Notes: generated from the letters alone by a model not told the origin. Counted from the stretch's first letter, positions 20,540-35,867 are shown. The stretch is 64,000 nt of DNA from Palaemon carinicauda (GCF_036898095.1 NC_090763.1:60939241-61003240); one strand, 5' to 3'. Program-made: numbers and translations.

Positions 20540-23500
20540 GTAATCATAGATACCAAGCTTGGTTAATCTTTTTCTTTTTTCATTGCTCAAAAATTTCTCT
20601 GTAAACCCCAAGGCAGTAAGTACCCTTCTTAGGTACAGTAAAATTTATTTCACTCTTCATTGTATTCTCTGCTAGAGCTGTTTGTTTCAACTTCTTTCTC
20701 TGTAATGAAGAAAGCTATGAAAAAAATGTCACTGTTACTGTCAGTATAGTTCAGGACTTAATGGTATATTTAATGTACAGTTTATGATTTTCTAAGGAAA
20801 AAAATCTGTTGTCTTTCACTCATCACACAAATTTTGTATTTGTATCTAGTTTCTGTTACTACCATATTGTACAGTATTTGAAATATGTTGATATTTTGAT
20901 GATTCTGATGCAATTGCCTTCTAGAAAAGCAAGATATTTAATTACTCCTGTGCATCAATCTCTATTTTTAGAATGGTTACAAAATACCCTTTTTCTCTTA
21001 TACTGGTTATCTGTTATGTACTGTACAGCATTCATATGTTCCTATTTGCATACTGTAGCACTGGTTTACATTTGCAGCACTTAGGTGCTCTTGAGTGTCT
21101 AGTTTCTGCACTTTATGTTGTTATTCACATTCTGTAATTTAAGACGTACAGTACCTAAGAAATCTTTATTTTCCAATGGTAGTCTATTTATTAATTTATT
21201 TAAGTTTAGAAGCTTCCATTTATGGTAGAAATACTTTTTCTTTTAATGTTAACTCATGAAAGTATATCAAGTAATCTTACGTTTACAGTAGTTTTTTATC
21301 AATAGAATTTTGAACATCACAGTCAGACATAAGAAATTAACATATTGAGGAATTCATTTCAGTGTACAAATCAAAATTCATATTGTTGATTGATTGTTAG
21401 TTTCAATTGATTTGAATTTAATATGAAAATATTCAATTTACTCTTGGATTAAAAAGGAAAATACTGTTAAGTAGAAAAAGTTTAATGCAACTATCAAATT
21501 GAGTTTAGTTGGTACATTGGCAGCTGTCCCAAACACCATCATATGAATCTTGCATATGATAATATGGTTTTGCCATAGAACAGGGCTGTGTTCATTAGCC
21601 TCTCTCACTGAAGATTAATTGATCAGTAGGAAAGGCTTTCAGATGATGAAAGCAAATTGCTTTTATTTTTTATACATTGTACTATATACTGTATTGTCAT
21701 CGCATGAAATTGATTAGAATACAATACTAAAGTGAGAAGTAGCTGCACTGATGACATCAGAAAATACATCCAGATCTTGTTTTTTTTTTCTAATTCTGTT
21801 ACACACTTTTGGTTTGATAGCCAAAAGTGCAAAATGGGGAGGGTGGTTTTACTGTAGTGGATGGATATTGTTCTGTAACTGAAAACCATTGCAGTAGGAG
21901 GCATTTGGAGACAGCTAAAAGTACAAGGGAAAGGATTAGGTTGGGGATTTGTACAGTTTATTCCTTGTGTCACATCAGTGTTTTATAAAGTGCTTAAGTA
22001 CCAATGATTTATATAGTACACAGCCTTCTCCTGATGAAAACCAACTGTAGCGCTCCTGGAGCTCCTTAGCGATTACTATATAGTACGGAACATTGTGGCT
22101 GTACATGAGCTAACCATACTCTATTCATAAGTGTGTTAACCTTGTTAAAGTAAATTATCTACAGTATTTCTTACAGTAGCTATTATTCACTGAATTGATC
22201 ACATGGGAGCAGTTCCAGTCATGTCCGTTTTTCTCTTCTATTTTTCTTTTGACAAAAGATAAGGAATTCTTCTCTCTCCTTTTGTATATTCTGTAACAAA
22301 CGTTCATATTGAATGTTTTATGCATTTCACACATTGCAGGCACTACTTTCATGAGTGTTATTTCACTGAATAACATACAGTATACATTCCTGAAAGATCT
22401 ATTTATATGTGAGAAATGTTAGAAATTTGTCTTTATAAGAACTGGCCTTACTTTTTTAAGTTTATGCTTAGTAGTGTAGTTGTTTTTATTCATATAATTT
22501 TCTGAATATTAATTTATTTATCTTCTGTAATATTTTTTAACTCTTCATAGTAAAAATGTATTTTTTACTTTATTGCAAGAATTGTAGGACAGTGTAGCTT
22601 GCAAATGTACATCAAAAGATTATTCTCAACCTTTGTTTTAGATTGGTTTTTCAACACTGCATTCGATCTGCAATATGCTTAAAATATTTTCCCAAAATGG
22701 TTCAATTGTTGTTAATGCACAAGCTCTTCCATAGTTATACTCTTGAATAATTGTTTTCTTCCTGTAGAATACGTAACTCCTATATTTCTTTTCATCATCC
22801 ATTTAGTCAACATTTATTTCACAATAGTAAGTGTAAATTATTTGACTTTTATGATTGGATTACAAATTTCTGTAATTTAGGTAAATGAATAATTGTCACT
22901 CTTACCTTTAGTTGAATCCCATGTGTGAGTGAATATAATAAAGTAGCATTTTGAGTGTGAGAATGTATGCATGTTTTCAATGACGAAAGATTTTAAGGTG
23001 AAGCTTAAATATCCCAATTGTTAATACGCAGAGGTCAAGAATGATGTGTAACTTCATTGTTAATCAATTGGTTGAATTTCATTGTGCTTTGAACTCCCCT
23101 GGTGGTTGTACTGTACTCAAAATGCAGATTTGTCTCTTGTCAAGGGTTGAGTGTGCAAAATCATTAAGTTCAAGAAAATTAAAATTTTTGTAAATGGAAA
23201 ACTTCCTAATTCAGAGTCTAGTACTGTACCTCTTTAATGCTATGTTCTTTTAATACCTATAAAGTAAAATCTGCGATAGTTTAACAAATATTGAAGAAAG
23301 TATTGATTAATTTTACACCAAGTGTTCACCCATGTCTAGTTTTGCAGTAATTTCTGTCATTTACCGTAACTATTTGTTCATTTTATGACATGAAGACGAA
23401 GACAGTTTTAATGCTTTGCGTAGTTTATTTTGGTTAGATTTACGCACCCATTACTTATGCAGTGATGAATACCTTCTATTTTTCTTCCAAAAGTAATTTT

Positions 23501-26500
23501 CATGCTGTTGAGATGCAATTATAGATTGTAAAATATTAATTTATTCCTGGATTTCTCCTGACCTGATTCATAAAATTGTACCATGCTAGTTGCTGCATTT
23601 GTTTTAAAGCCAACGCTAGTAAGAGTGTAATATGACTTATGAAGTAAATAGAATGCTGCAATTTTGTGATTTTGTGTATTGTCACCACAATTTTCATTTA
23701 ATTGAATGCCTCATTAGTTGTTCATAAAGGTGGCTAGGGGATTACATTATAGTTTTTTCTTACTTGTATGGTAGTTAGCAATGTTTTAGAATTTTCTATG
23801 TGACAGTGAAAGCAAATTTTATTACTTTGCTAGTTGGGTAGATTTTATTGCATTTTAATGCCAGTGAATGCAACTATATGTAATTTAGCATTGAAATTGA
23901 TTTTTAAAACTGAGCTGCCTCCATTATAAGAAAATCTGAATGTTAAGTTAATGACTCAGCTGTAGTTAAGAGAAAATAAAGAGCTGTATGCAGTTTGCAC
24001 TGTATGTGAAAAAAATGTTAATAATTAGCTCTGTCTGCCATTGTAAATGCTTACTAGAAGATTGAATTATCCAGGTCAATGTCAGCTTTGAAATGGAAAA
24101 GGTTTTCTTGGATTTGTAACTAGGTCAGTGATAATGCTTTATATTTAAATGATTGTCTAACTGCAATCAGATTTGCTGCATATGCAGAATTTAGTCATTC
24201 TCTGTAAATATTGTATAAAAGTTTTGCTGGGGAGGACCATATTTCCCATCATTTAATATCTTGTTTGATAGAAAGAAGTTTTGTTTAAATTTTGTCTTAT
24301 GTAATAGCATCTGTTGAATACAACCAAAATATGTTATGAAAGCTGTCCCCCTGATTTGATAGTTATGAAATTTTCTCAGTGAATTTTTACAGTCATGTTT
24401 AGAGTCTTCATTCTCATTTTTAATGTTTATACATCAATATGTATGTAAATGGAAACTAAATTTCTTTTGTAGCTAACGAGTGGAAATCTTTAAATGCTGA
24501 CAAATTGAAAACCTCATGCATTAAAATCACAATTGCTTAACCATTTCTCTTCGTTTCACATACTGTAATTTATATTACTTTGTATCCTCACTACATACAC
24601 TACGATTAATAGGCTTATGCTTTTAGTTCTTGCTTCCACTTTCTGTTAGATTTTTGTATTATAATTTAGAGTGCACTTTAACTTGTAATTGTTTGCTTTG
24701 TAGATTCTTCCTCATGGCAACACATTGGTTTATGTGGCATACCTTTACTTCTTTTCTAAATAGCCTCACAAGTCGCATTGATAATTGTCATCATGTACTT
24801 GAGCAGCCATTTAAAAAATAAGTTACAACATAATTTCTCCAATTGGGTTAAGGGTTTGATTTTAAAGGGCTTTTTGTTTCTTGATAGCACAGGATGTTAA
24901 CGCTAGAAATGTACAATACATTGCCAAATAAATATTTTTATTACTTTCATTCTTTTCAGAATGATTACATGTAAGCAGAATATATACCGGTATTCATACA
25001 TATTCATTGGGAACATTATGTACTTTTATTTTGTCTTTGAAGTGCTGCACCTGCTCTCTCAGGTTTCTCATATCCGAGCAGGTTAGAAAAAAATTAATTT
25101 TACAAGGAAAATACATACCTAACCAGATAAACAAATTGCAGAAAAAGCAGTCATAGATATTGTTGGCAATTTACAAAAAAAGAAGAAAATTTAGTTTTTT
25201 TATGAAAACTATCCGATGAGGTTATTCGAAAGCCTATTCTTTTGAAACTTGCTTTGTTATTTTACCGTCACATCAGATGGTAAGGTACATTATGCAGATG
25301 ATAATGTAATAATGATGTGGCAGGATTAATGGTCACAGTTGTTTTCCTAAATTTATATATGGCTCTTAAGTGCAATAATATTCAACAAACAATACACAGA
25401 CTAAACCTGAGACTTTTTCAGGCAAAGATCAAGTTGGAGTAAAGTTTAAAATTTTTATGTTAGTCAAGGAAAAAATGAGAAAACTGCTTTGCAGTATATT
25501 CAGTTAATAGAGACTGTCCAGTTAAAATGGTTTGTTTGAGAATTAAAATGCAAATTAGATGTAATTTTAATTTCCGAAGAGAATTAAATGCAGAGATGAA
25601 GTGGCGCAAGACAAGCTGGATGTCACTAGTTTTAAAGAATATTGCATTTTATGCAAGCAATTAATTTTACTAAGTACTGTATCAGTACCTTTTGAATAAG
25701 TTGTACACAAGGAATAGAGTTGATAACCTTATAAATGGAAACAAAAAAATGTACAGTCTCTTTACTCTTCAGTGATGAGTTTCATACTTTCAAAACTTCA
25801 TATACTTATCAGTTATACATCATCCCTTGCTCTGTTCATCTGGGTTGGTTGTCATTGCTTGTTATGCCTCTCACTTCTCTGCCATTTTTGGATGCTGCTA
25901 TTAAATTTTCACAGTATTTTCTATTTTCTATATTTGTGTGTGCAGTAGAAATTATTATTAATCTATTTACTTTAAAGTGACCACAAAGTTGCATTTGTAG
26001 ACTCATAGTATTGGGCCCGTCAGATTTTTTTTTTTTTTGTAAAGGACATGAAAATTGTACTGTTTAATTGTACATCGCAACTGATATCCCACCACCAGTT
26101 TTAGAGATATTTGACAAAATGCTTTGTATACCACCAAGTTAGTTGAAATTTCAGTTTTTAAAACTAAAATTTAGAGGGTTCCCCTATTTTTTGAAGTGTG
26201 AGAAAGTATTACTTAATATGTAGCTCTACATTGTGCGGTTCTTAAAGAAATTTCCGATGATTGAAACATTAACGGCCGTATAATTTCATCTTTGCTGTAG
26301 AGTGAAAGATAAAGAATTCAGTAATATACAGTGCATCCTCTGTAATAAGTTTTAGGTTGTAATATCTAGTCTAAAATTACAGCTATAACATAAGTTTCTC
26401 ATAATACAGTATCCGTGTACTTTTGAATAGGGAATCTTATTTACATTGTACTGTAAATGTACAAAGATTGGCCAATGTATTGAATTTAATTTTTTTAGGA

Positions 26501-27697
26501 GAAGTAAAGTGGTTCTTTTTTATCCATAGATATTAAAGTCTTCCCTTCGGAATAGCCTTATATATTTGAGGGTCTTCTCTTTTTTCCATGAACTGTTAAT
26601 CTAGTCATCTCCGTCAGGTTTGATTTGTAAATCGTTGAATACAAAATTCCTTTTATTATGATGAGTTCTGTAGTACTAAGAATGGCTAGATCTCATAGAG
26701 CAAGCGAGGGTAAAACCTGATAATTATATGAAGTCAAAAAAATAGTCTAAAAACTACAAGGAAAAATGTTCCATTATTAATGTGTTTATTATGATTTATT
26801 AGGCTTTATTTTTTTACTGTTTTCGATAACATCTAGCCAGTCTTTTTCATAATTAATATGGATATAATAATATAGTGCAGTAGGGTGTTAATTTTAGATC
26901 AATAAAGCTTCCACAAGTTGCAATTGTGAGGATAATGCTGGGGATCCCATAAGTATGTTATATTTGTTTGTAGGATCTTTTTGGAAAATATGTTAGTTTC
27001 CATGATGTTTTATGTAACACCATTCAGAATGGACCACTTTGGCTGTGCAGTATCAGGCTCTGTCAGCAGAACGCGTTAGGTTTTACTATATTTGTGTTCA
27101 TCAGATAACTCCTACCCCCTTACATCACTAGATTTTGATTAACATTATTCTGTACTTAGGAAATGTTTATATTAGGAGAAAAGCCTTTACAGTGAAGAGA
27201 GAGAGAGAGAGAATGAGAGAGCAAAAGAGATAGGCAAATATTAGCTAAAGATGTAAATAGCTTGCATGTAGTGTACAGTACTTGTATTTCAAATTATTTG
27301 CAGTAAGGAAGCAATTAATCCACAGGAAACTCTTTACCTACATGCAAAAGGAAAACATACATCCATTAGTTTTATTTTATTTTAGTAATTTCAAGGTGAT
27401 TCTTAGATGGCCAACATTAATTTTAATAATGGTGATTTTTTTGTTTACTTGGTAAAGTTCAACACCATATCAGCAGCAGTGTCTTTTTGTACAGTGCTTA
27501 CTTTCTTTAGTACAGTACTAAAGTAATATTTTGAGTAATTCAGACGGAGATGTCATTCAGGTACCTTTACAGTACAGTTGTATTGAATACTGTATTGATT
27601 ACTTTTCAGTTAAGCTTTTTTTTATTACTTAATTTAAGACTTGGTAGGAGGAGTTTTTTTTATATTTCAAAAGGCTATTAATCCTTCACGTTTTCAG
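20540..27697 (+). other. Intron of the FAM53-like gene (7.2 kb)
   Basis: Bounded by GTAATC and CACGTTTTCAG. It is strongly AT-rich and rich in TACAGTA-type words, with many short frames and no recognisable motif. No large repeat or RNA gene was seen. A degenerate GA tract lies near 27198-27225. Confidence 0.6.
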
Positions 27698-27760
27698 ATG
27701 AAAAATCGAGCGGTGACACAGTGGAGGAATGGTGGTGAACTTTCCCTCTCATTCTGCTAG
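27698..27760 (+). CDS. 20-codon terminal exon of the FAM53-like gene
   Basis: After the acceptor ACGTTTTCAG the phase-0 frame reads MKNRAVTQWRNGGELSLSFC and ends in TAG at 27758. Joined in frame to the previous exon it extends the motif as LDFEKMQQ-MKNRAVTQWRNGG. This provides a compact basic, Trp-containing C-terminus and a natural stop. It is too short for an ORF scan, and support comes from phase, acceptor quality and motif continuity. The 3' UTR must follow. AATAAA hexamers occur (for example 28555-28560), but I cannot choose the real polyadenylation site. An alternative, more distant last exon is not excluded. Confidence 0.65.
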   Translation: MKNRAVTQWRNGGELSLSFC

Positions 27761-29900
27761 TTTTCCGCAGCTACCTGGCAACATTTAGTTCCCACAAGCA
27801 AGTTTTTTTGGGCAGATATGTTTTCTACTTTAGAAACAAAGTTACACTGAGCAAAGACAAGAATTGTTTTGCTGGTTTCAAAACAGATTTTATTGGTTTG
27901 TACACCCTCAGTTCATTATTATTTTAGGCCAAAGTTTCAAAATTATAATTTTATTGTAAGTGGGAGATAAACAGCTGTTTTTATTTAGTTTCTCACACTG
28001 CTTTGTTTTGTATACTGTATAGAAATTGGTAAGATTTCATCCCAAGATATCACTGTGTAGTAATTTTACATTTAACAATAGGGACTAATTAATATTTTCA
28101 TTTTTATGTGGATAATTTCTGTTCTATTGAAAATTCAGAAAGCCAGAGAGAAAATTTTACGAGTTACGACAGCTAGATTTGTATACAGAACATGCAATGA
28201 TCTTGTAAAATCAAATGTGGAGGGACTGTGAATATTCTTGTATAATCTTTGCAATAGAGATTTACTGTCATCTGTAGCTTCATAGAATATGAAAAGTGCA
28301 AGCATAGAGTGAAAGCGGACAAGAGTGAACGAGCCGATGTTCCAGGAGTGAGAGCGTGTATATCTGCCCAATTTTGTACCTGATTCCTAATTTAATATGT
28401 AAAATACAGTACTTGCAGGTTAATGGTAGACTGTATGCAGTATTGAAGCAAATGATGAAAATTGAAAGAAATCTTTTTCTTCTTTGGTAGTGGCAAAAGG
28501 TCATGGTTTTAATTGATGCCCAGTTAAAGTACAATATTTGAGAGATAAGATAATAATAAAGATACAAATCACAATCATATTTGATGAAAGTAAATTTTGA
28601 TGGGTCGATTTAATTAATGTTATGTAAAAAGCAGCTTTATATAATGCAGTGCAGGGTTTTGTTCTGTCTTAATATAATTACTATTATTTTGTCATTTTGA
28701 ATTATTTACAGTGATTCATATATGCACAGGATATGCATATTTTTTATTTTTCTCTTACACAGACAGGTTTGAATTTGATAAATAATAAAGAAAGGTGTAT
28801 TGGATAAGGCTGAAATTTGTAATAAATGAGATGCTTGAGGTAATGATAAAAAGGCATTGTTATTTTCACCAGAAGGCTTAAGGCCACTGAATAGCTTACA
28901 TATTTTGTGTGGAATTTTTTTCTACTGGTGATAAGTAGTTGACTGAGTTGGCACAAGCTTTGTCTTTGTGTCTGACGCATTAGTCTTAAATATGATACCC
29001 CAGAATATATTTCATTTCGGTGTTTAAAGTAGCGCTTCGATAAACAGTTGTAAGAAATTTATTTTCTAAGTTTGTTCAGTATTGGTTTATTTTGCATCAT
29101 TTTTTCTTTTTTCAATATTCATTCCCTCCCTTTGGCAGATGAATTTCATAGTTTTCAATATAAGATGCCTGGAGAAATCACAGTTATTCATTATATATTT
29201 AGTTCTCATTAAAATCAGACCTACTTGATCTTATATATACAGCACAGTAATGTCAGCTGGATTGTACGAATGTCTTGAAACATCTTGTAATAGAAGTTGA
29301 CGATGGTCAAGTGAATGTAATAAAAAGAATTTGCTTGCAGTAAATATGTTAGCTAAAGTCAAATAATTGAAGGTTAAACTTTGAATTTTATCAAAAGTGA
29401 CCCTTTTTCATTTTAATTGCTTGCTGGATAATGTAATTCCCTAATAGATTACCGGTAATTACAAAGATCGAACTACTTTTTTTTAGGTGTTTTTGAAAAC
29501 TGCTATGGTTTATAAAAACACTATTTATTCCAAACATCCATTAATCTTAACTATTGCAATATCTTCATGTGTTAATGTAATGCAGTACAGTATAAAGTTT
29601 TTAGCTAAGTACAGTATTCATTTCTAGGAACATAGACAAAGTCCTTATTGTAAACTGACATTACAAAATAACCATCCATTTGCTGGAAGGAAGGAATGAT
29701 TATACAGTACCTTAATTCTTGGTAATTTCTCATTGTTCTTACAAAAGGTGTCTTAGGGTAGTTTCATCAGCCACTCAACAGTATTCACATTCTGTACTTA
29801 GCTTTGCTATTCTTGATTATTTGATTTTAAAGGAACTTGAATGATCCGGAGATTCCATGTACAGTAATATAAAGTGAAAAGATGGAAAAGTCATAGGTGA
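27761..29900. other. 3' UTR or flank of the FAM53-like gene
   Basis: AT-rich sequence after the stop codon. Several AATAAA hexamers are present. No coding frame with recognisable motifs and no repeat family was identified. Confidence 0.5.
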
Positions 29901-29913
29901 ACATCATAATAAT

Positions 29914-30018
29914 TTGTATGATGAATGGAGAAGTATTGAATTAAAAGCTCAAGAAAGAGACGACTGGCAAGGTTTAACAGAGGCCCTTTGCGTCAGTTGG
30001 CGTAGGAGATGATGATGA
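29914..30018 (+). mobile_element. 3'-end fragment of a LINE with GATGATGAT tail
   Basis: The frame reads DEWRSIELKAQERDDWQGLT then EALCVSWRR, followed by a GATGATGATGATC tail. The same end recurs at 48090-48198 with about 90% identity. A short C-terminal coding remnant abutting a simple trinucleotide tail at the same point in both copies is typical of 5'-truncated non-LTR insertions. The clade is not determined. Confidence 0.65.
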
Positions 30019-33000
30019 TCTTAATACGTACTATACTAATTCAAAATTAGGTAAAAGCTTAGTTATCTTTATTAATATGATTTTAAAAAGCGGGTATTTC
30101 TCCACATTTTTTTCTAAATTGTAAACCAAGTACAATACAATATCAGCTAAAAGGCTTTATTGAGGAATTCCGAATGGGAATTTTAAATGCTTTATTCAAT
30201 TAAGAGAAGCAAAATTTATAATGGTTTCATCTAATTGACAGAGAAATTTGAATTTACATTAATAATCGAAAAGTATATTCACCAAACATTTTCCGATGGA
30301 AAGCAGATTTTGATATCTATATTCTCCAGCTTTATTTTTTATGATTGTCTTTCAGTTTTTTTGGTTATCTTTCAATCTTTGGAAGTGCCTTGGCAAGCTG
30401 AGGAAAAATCATTGCTGTTAACTATTCTTAATGTTCCTTTCCCTTTTGTTTGCTGATATTTTATGTTATCATCATCTTATTTCTGTTACATTTCCATCTT
30501 CCACACTTGGAGCAATATATCAACTACTGCACACATGACAAACTAAGAATTTTTTTTCTGTTTACACTTCTTAAAGGTTAGATATTTTAAAATTGTGTCA
30601 GTGGTATATAATAGTTTAATGATACCTTTACTTTATGCTTTAAATTGTTTTGATCTTGAAGTAAAGAAGATTAGCATCAGAATTTATTGTCAGTTTCTGG
30701 AACAAAAGATAAAGAAAAGCTTTGGAAATGGAAGTCTCCCTCGCATTTTGATTCAAACTTGTGTTGCGTATCTGACTGCAGTTTGTAAAAATTTTCATGA
30801 TTTGTTAGCATTACACTGTACTTTCGTGACAAAGGCAAGTTTCTATTTATGGAATGATACGAGACCGATCTTGCAGCTGCTTTAGACTGTGCACTTACAA
30901 TGTTTGGTAAATATTGCAGAAAATTTATAATCGATACTCTGTAATCCCTTGTCATTCGTAAGAGATTATGAGAGAAAAGTTGGTCAAACTCTTTTCTTTC
31001 CTTTTATGCTGTTCATATATTTTTTTTTTTAATTTTTCAGTTTAGCCATATTTATTACGGGTAGGTTTATTGTACTTCGAGGCTCTCATTTTACAATTTT
31101 CCTTCACCTTAACCAATACAGGAATCAATGAGAAGACCATTCTTAATTCATAAAAGAGCTCCAGTTATATACTGGCTCATGACGACTGTCAAAACAAGTT
31201 GGCAAATCCAAAACCAGTATTCACTGTAGAGTGACACAGCAACTAGTCTTGGGCAAAGAATCCTGCATAACCCATGAGTGTTTAGACATTGTGTGTACCT
31301 GGGTAGAACTTAATTCGTTTTTGTTTTCATTATTTCTGTTATATAATATTGCTTGTTTTCAGCATTATGCTATTTTTGACTGGACACAGTAATCATTTTC
31401 AGGTTATTTTCACTCCAAGATTCCTACTGTATTTGTGAAGTGAACCTTTTTGCATGGCATTAGAGAATTCCTCTATCTAGTGATATTTTTTGTGACGGCA
31501 CAAATAGTATTGGAATTTTCTTCTCTGGTGTAAACACTAGGGTTATCTTGCTTTGGAAATGGACATATATTTTTTGATTATGGCTATTTCACACCCATAT
31601 TTTATTAAGCAGCACTTTTTTATTTGGTGAAGAACTTGTGTGTTTTATAACTCCAAATTTGGATGCATGATTTACGAGGTGTGGTTACTCACTGTAAGGA
31701 CTGCAGCCCGCTCCTTCCCTTAGAGATACGACCCTTTTCCTGAGACTTTGGACCTTATGCCCTTACTCCATAAAGACCTTATTGTGGCACCCAGGAGGAG
31801 GCATTCTTTTGGCAGAAAATGGAAAAGGGTGGCTGAAGAAATAAATCAGTGTTTGTGCAAGACAAAACTTTGTGTCAAAAAGCTAATTGTGATGAAAGCA
31901 CAAAATAAATATTTGAAGATTTAAGAAAAAATACACATCAGTAATGCGAAAGACCAGAAATGGGATTCCTAAACCGGTGAATTATATACATAACTGAAAA
32001 TACCCTATGAAAGATGGGGACAGTGAAATCATAATAAGAAAAATAAACAGTGCTAAAACTGTGAGCGAGAAAACGAAATTTTTTTTTGAATGCGAGGTGA
32101 AAAGGGCAAGTGCATAACGTTGACAAAAGGCACTTCTGTTAGTCACTGCCTTTCAATTTTTTCTAAATTTTTCTTTTTGAAATTTCAGACAACATCTTGA
32201 ATTTGAGAAAAGAAATATTGTGTGATGTTATTGGATTGAGACAAAAATTGTCAGGTAGTGACTTGAAGATTTGCTAAGACTTTTGTTGTCATATAATAAG
32301 TGCAAATTTGTTATCCAGTGTTGATTATTGCCATTATTTTAGTGGACCTGTGAACCTTGTCCCGTTTTATGGGTTTAAAGGAGTGCTTCATATCAGTGAA
32401 GTGGACCTACTATATTCTTTATTGGTAGAAATACCATATCTGTTATGTTGTTGACATGGACATTTGCTGATAGTTTTCATCCTTTATATTGCTATGGATA
32501 TCCTATTATCAGGTATACTATTAACATTCTTTATCAGTCCTGTTTGTTTCCATATATAGTGTTTAAATGTCATAATAATCTGTTGTGTTTTAAATGCATT
32601 TAGCCCACAGTGAAGTCAGTTTGAATCTCGCTTCGGAATGAAGTTCTGGGGTAATCTTAGGAAAGAAAGTGATGTTAATGATCACTTGACTTGTGAATTA
32701 TTGGGTACTGACTTGAAGTCTCATTTTAGAAGGGTATTTGTACAAGGTTGTCAAAGAGTTTAGTCAAGTTTAGATATGGGAAAGAAGAATACATGGAGGT
32801 TTTTTAGATAAAGAAATAAATGCAAGGAAGTAAATAGTAATATACAAGCATATATATTTTTATATACTCTGTTCATACATCTTACAGGAACTATCCCAGT
32901 TATATAATGCTACTGACTACGTTTTGTATAGTGGTCTATAGGGTATTGTCTATACATGATTGTATTTATGATTTTTATTGCTTAAAAGCTTTATTTTGGG

Positions 33001-35860
33001 AATGTTCAGTAATTAGTCAATTTTAAAGACACCTTCCTCTAACTGTTAACTGTCCCTATATAAATTTCTTTCTTGTAGTTTTCAGTATTAAAAAGAAAAA
33101 ATAAATACCATGGATGATTCTTTAAATTTTTTAATGTGTTTTAACGTTACTTTATATCACAGTAATCTTGCAATTTGCATTAATTTCATACTTTTCAAGG
33201 GGCAAGAGGTTTTACATTGTGTTGGTTATGGTACTGTAATTTTTAGAATTATATTTTATTATTTACCCCCTTGCATTTACTCAAACCACAAAGTAAGAAA
33301 GAAAATAAAAGTTACTCTAACAGCAAGTCAAAAGAAAACACTTATTGTATTTCTGATGTTATTATCATTAAATGGAACTTTGACAAATGCTTTGCATCAA
33401 GTTTCATATGGAGCATTTTGGAAACTTTGTCAGATAAATGGTATTGTGAATGATAGTAGACATTCGGGAAAAGTAAATGTGATAGTGCTTTTTTGAATGA
33501 AAAAGTATCGGGAAAAATAGCAATTGTCAGGAAAAGATAATCACAAGTCAGGTAGTCATGTATTTGGGAGATGTCAAGATTTCTTACAGTGCACAAATGG
33601 AGATTGAATGGTATGTATAAAATTATATGATTTTTTTCTAGTCTGCATACATATATGAAGATATGTTTATAAATACTTGCAATATAAAGGACTAGATGTG
33701 ATTAACGACGTGTGAAAGATATTTAGTGCACTGTACTTTGATAATCTACCCAGTATTGCTGGAACAAAGACAGAGAGTAAAAAAAATATAAAAGCCAGAG
33801 TTTTCAAGGTTACTTAGGCCCTTTATTATAGTGGGTTTTATTTGTATGCAGCCAGCAACACACAGAGTCTTTTGAGAAAGGAATGAAATAAGAATTTTGT
33901 CTCATATATTTTTAAATTGCACTGGAGGTTGATATTCTTTATATCAAAGTTGGTTAAAGTTTTTACATGTTTTTTTGTGAGAGCTTGTTGTTGAGCATAA
34001 TACAAATAAATTTTCACTATCTGAGGATATGGGGACATAAATAGTACCAGAAAATATGGCTCCATTCACCGCCACAGTACAAAAGAGGTGGGCTGAGACA
34101 GGCAGAGTCTACCTCACACAGTGTTTTGGGTCACTCAATAAGCCACAGAGTCACATTTCTGGTTTTGCATAAGAATAATAATAAAACAAGTCAATCAAAC
34201 CAGCCATCGTTGAGTTGTACAAACATTACCGGTATTGTTTTTGAAGCACCAACCGAATGCATCTCGATTGGGGATGAGGTAAGAAGACCTTTGAATATTT
34301 AAATTGAAAAAAATACGTTGCAGTTGTAATATTTTAAGGTAAAACATTTTTTATATAGAAATATTATTGTCTTTTACATGGCAATTGCAGCACATTAGAG
34401 GTGTAGGTTTCATGTTTTATTTAATTTTGTTAGTTGTAAACATATGCGTAATTGTAGTTATACAGATGCCTTTTTCAAATTATCTGTAACATGTGCAATT
34501 CATACTTTATACTTTTTTAAAGTATGGTGATTACTTTTTCATTTACTATGCATCACACAAATTATTACTCATTTTATCTCAATTCCTCTTTTTAAAATGT
34601 GATAATCATATTCAAGTCTGCTTACCTCATCCACTCCCAGGTCGCCCAATACATAACCTTTCAACTTAGCAGATCAAACACAGTGTCATCACGTTCTTAT
34701 CTAATTGCATTTACTAGCTGCTAATGATTAAGAACATCATCATTTCAAATTGGATTCCTTACCTATTCCCTATCACCTGTCTAACCTGCTGCATGAGAAA
34801 GGGTAAGTGTGAATAAAGGTTTATACAGCACTGTACAGAGGTCTGCAATACATTGTTGCATTGTAGCAAGGTGATGACATTGTTGATGAATTATCAGTGT
34901 GTAGTGAGATCATTAAAGTGTCGTAAAAGACATTTCATTGGAGGCCTCTTTTTCACTATTGATGTTAATGAGAAAGCTGTACTTCACTGAAATACATAAT
35001 GATGTTATTACCTTTATTGATCAAGCTACATATTACTGTACACATCCCGATACAATGATGACCCCATTTACTGGTGTCTGACCTGTCCTTACAACCTGTA
35101 CATAGATATAGAATAAAATTATTACATAGAAATTGGTGTTTCTTTTCATTTCATCCTTTTATTTAACCAGTATTTTTGGTGCAGTTTTTTCAAAACTAAA
35201 TGGTTATAATCATAAATTTTGCAATGTCTAGTTGATTATGCTTTATTGGATATTAATTGCATCCTACTGCCCATCCTTTTCAAGAATTCATGGTAACTGT
35301 TATTTAACAAAATATAATTTTGCATTGATTAATGGATTAGAAATTTAGTAGAAGCTTTTATAGTAGTTAAATACAGTATAAGTACTGTAATTTTTTATGT
35401 AATTTGTGACAAGAATTTTTCATGCACTAGGTCTGGAGGATTGAATTGTGATTGCAAGAAATGGATTTGCAGGAAAAATTTTCATGTTACTCAGTGTATA
35501 AGCTTCACAACTTGTCTAGGTGTAACCCTCTTTATGAGTAGATAAATTTTCCCACTACTAAACATGAAAAAAAATAATTTTCCATAGAAAAAATATTTTA
35601 ACAGAAGAAGAATAGAAAATGAGAATAATAGTTTTTAATCTTAATTTTCATCCACAAATTTAAAAATTAGTATTCTTACTGTTGTGAAATTGTTTTTTTT
35701 TAAACTATACTACGTGTTATTGACTAAATTTCAAACATTCGACCTCTATTTCAATCTTAACAGCATTCCATGATTTTGAAATCAATTCATAAACTTGAGT
35801 AAACGAACCTAATGGACTTGACAACTGGTAGTGTGAAGGTAATTTATATTGTAGCTTCAT
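30019..35860. other. Non-coding AT-rich stretch
   Basis: No gene or clear mobile element recognised. Candidate frames of 60-128 codons (for example 33110-33496 and 30595-30885) have no motif and biased composition. A GC-richer patch at 31690-31830 (CAGCCCGCTCCTTCCCTTAG and following) and another at 34070-34160 may be old repeat fragments, but I cannot assign them. Confidence 0.45.
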
Positions 35861-35867
35861 AGGAAAC

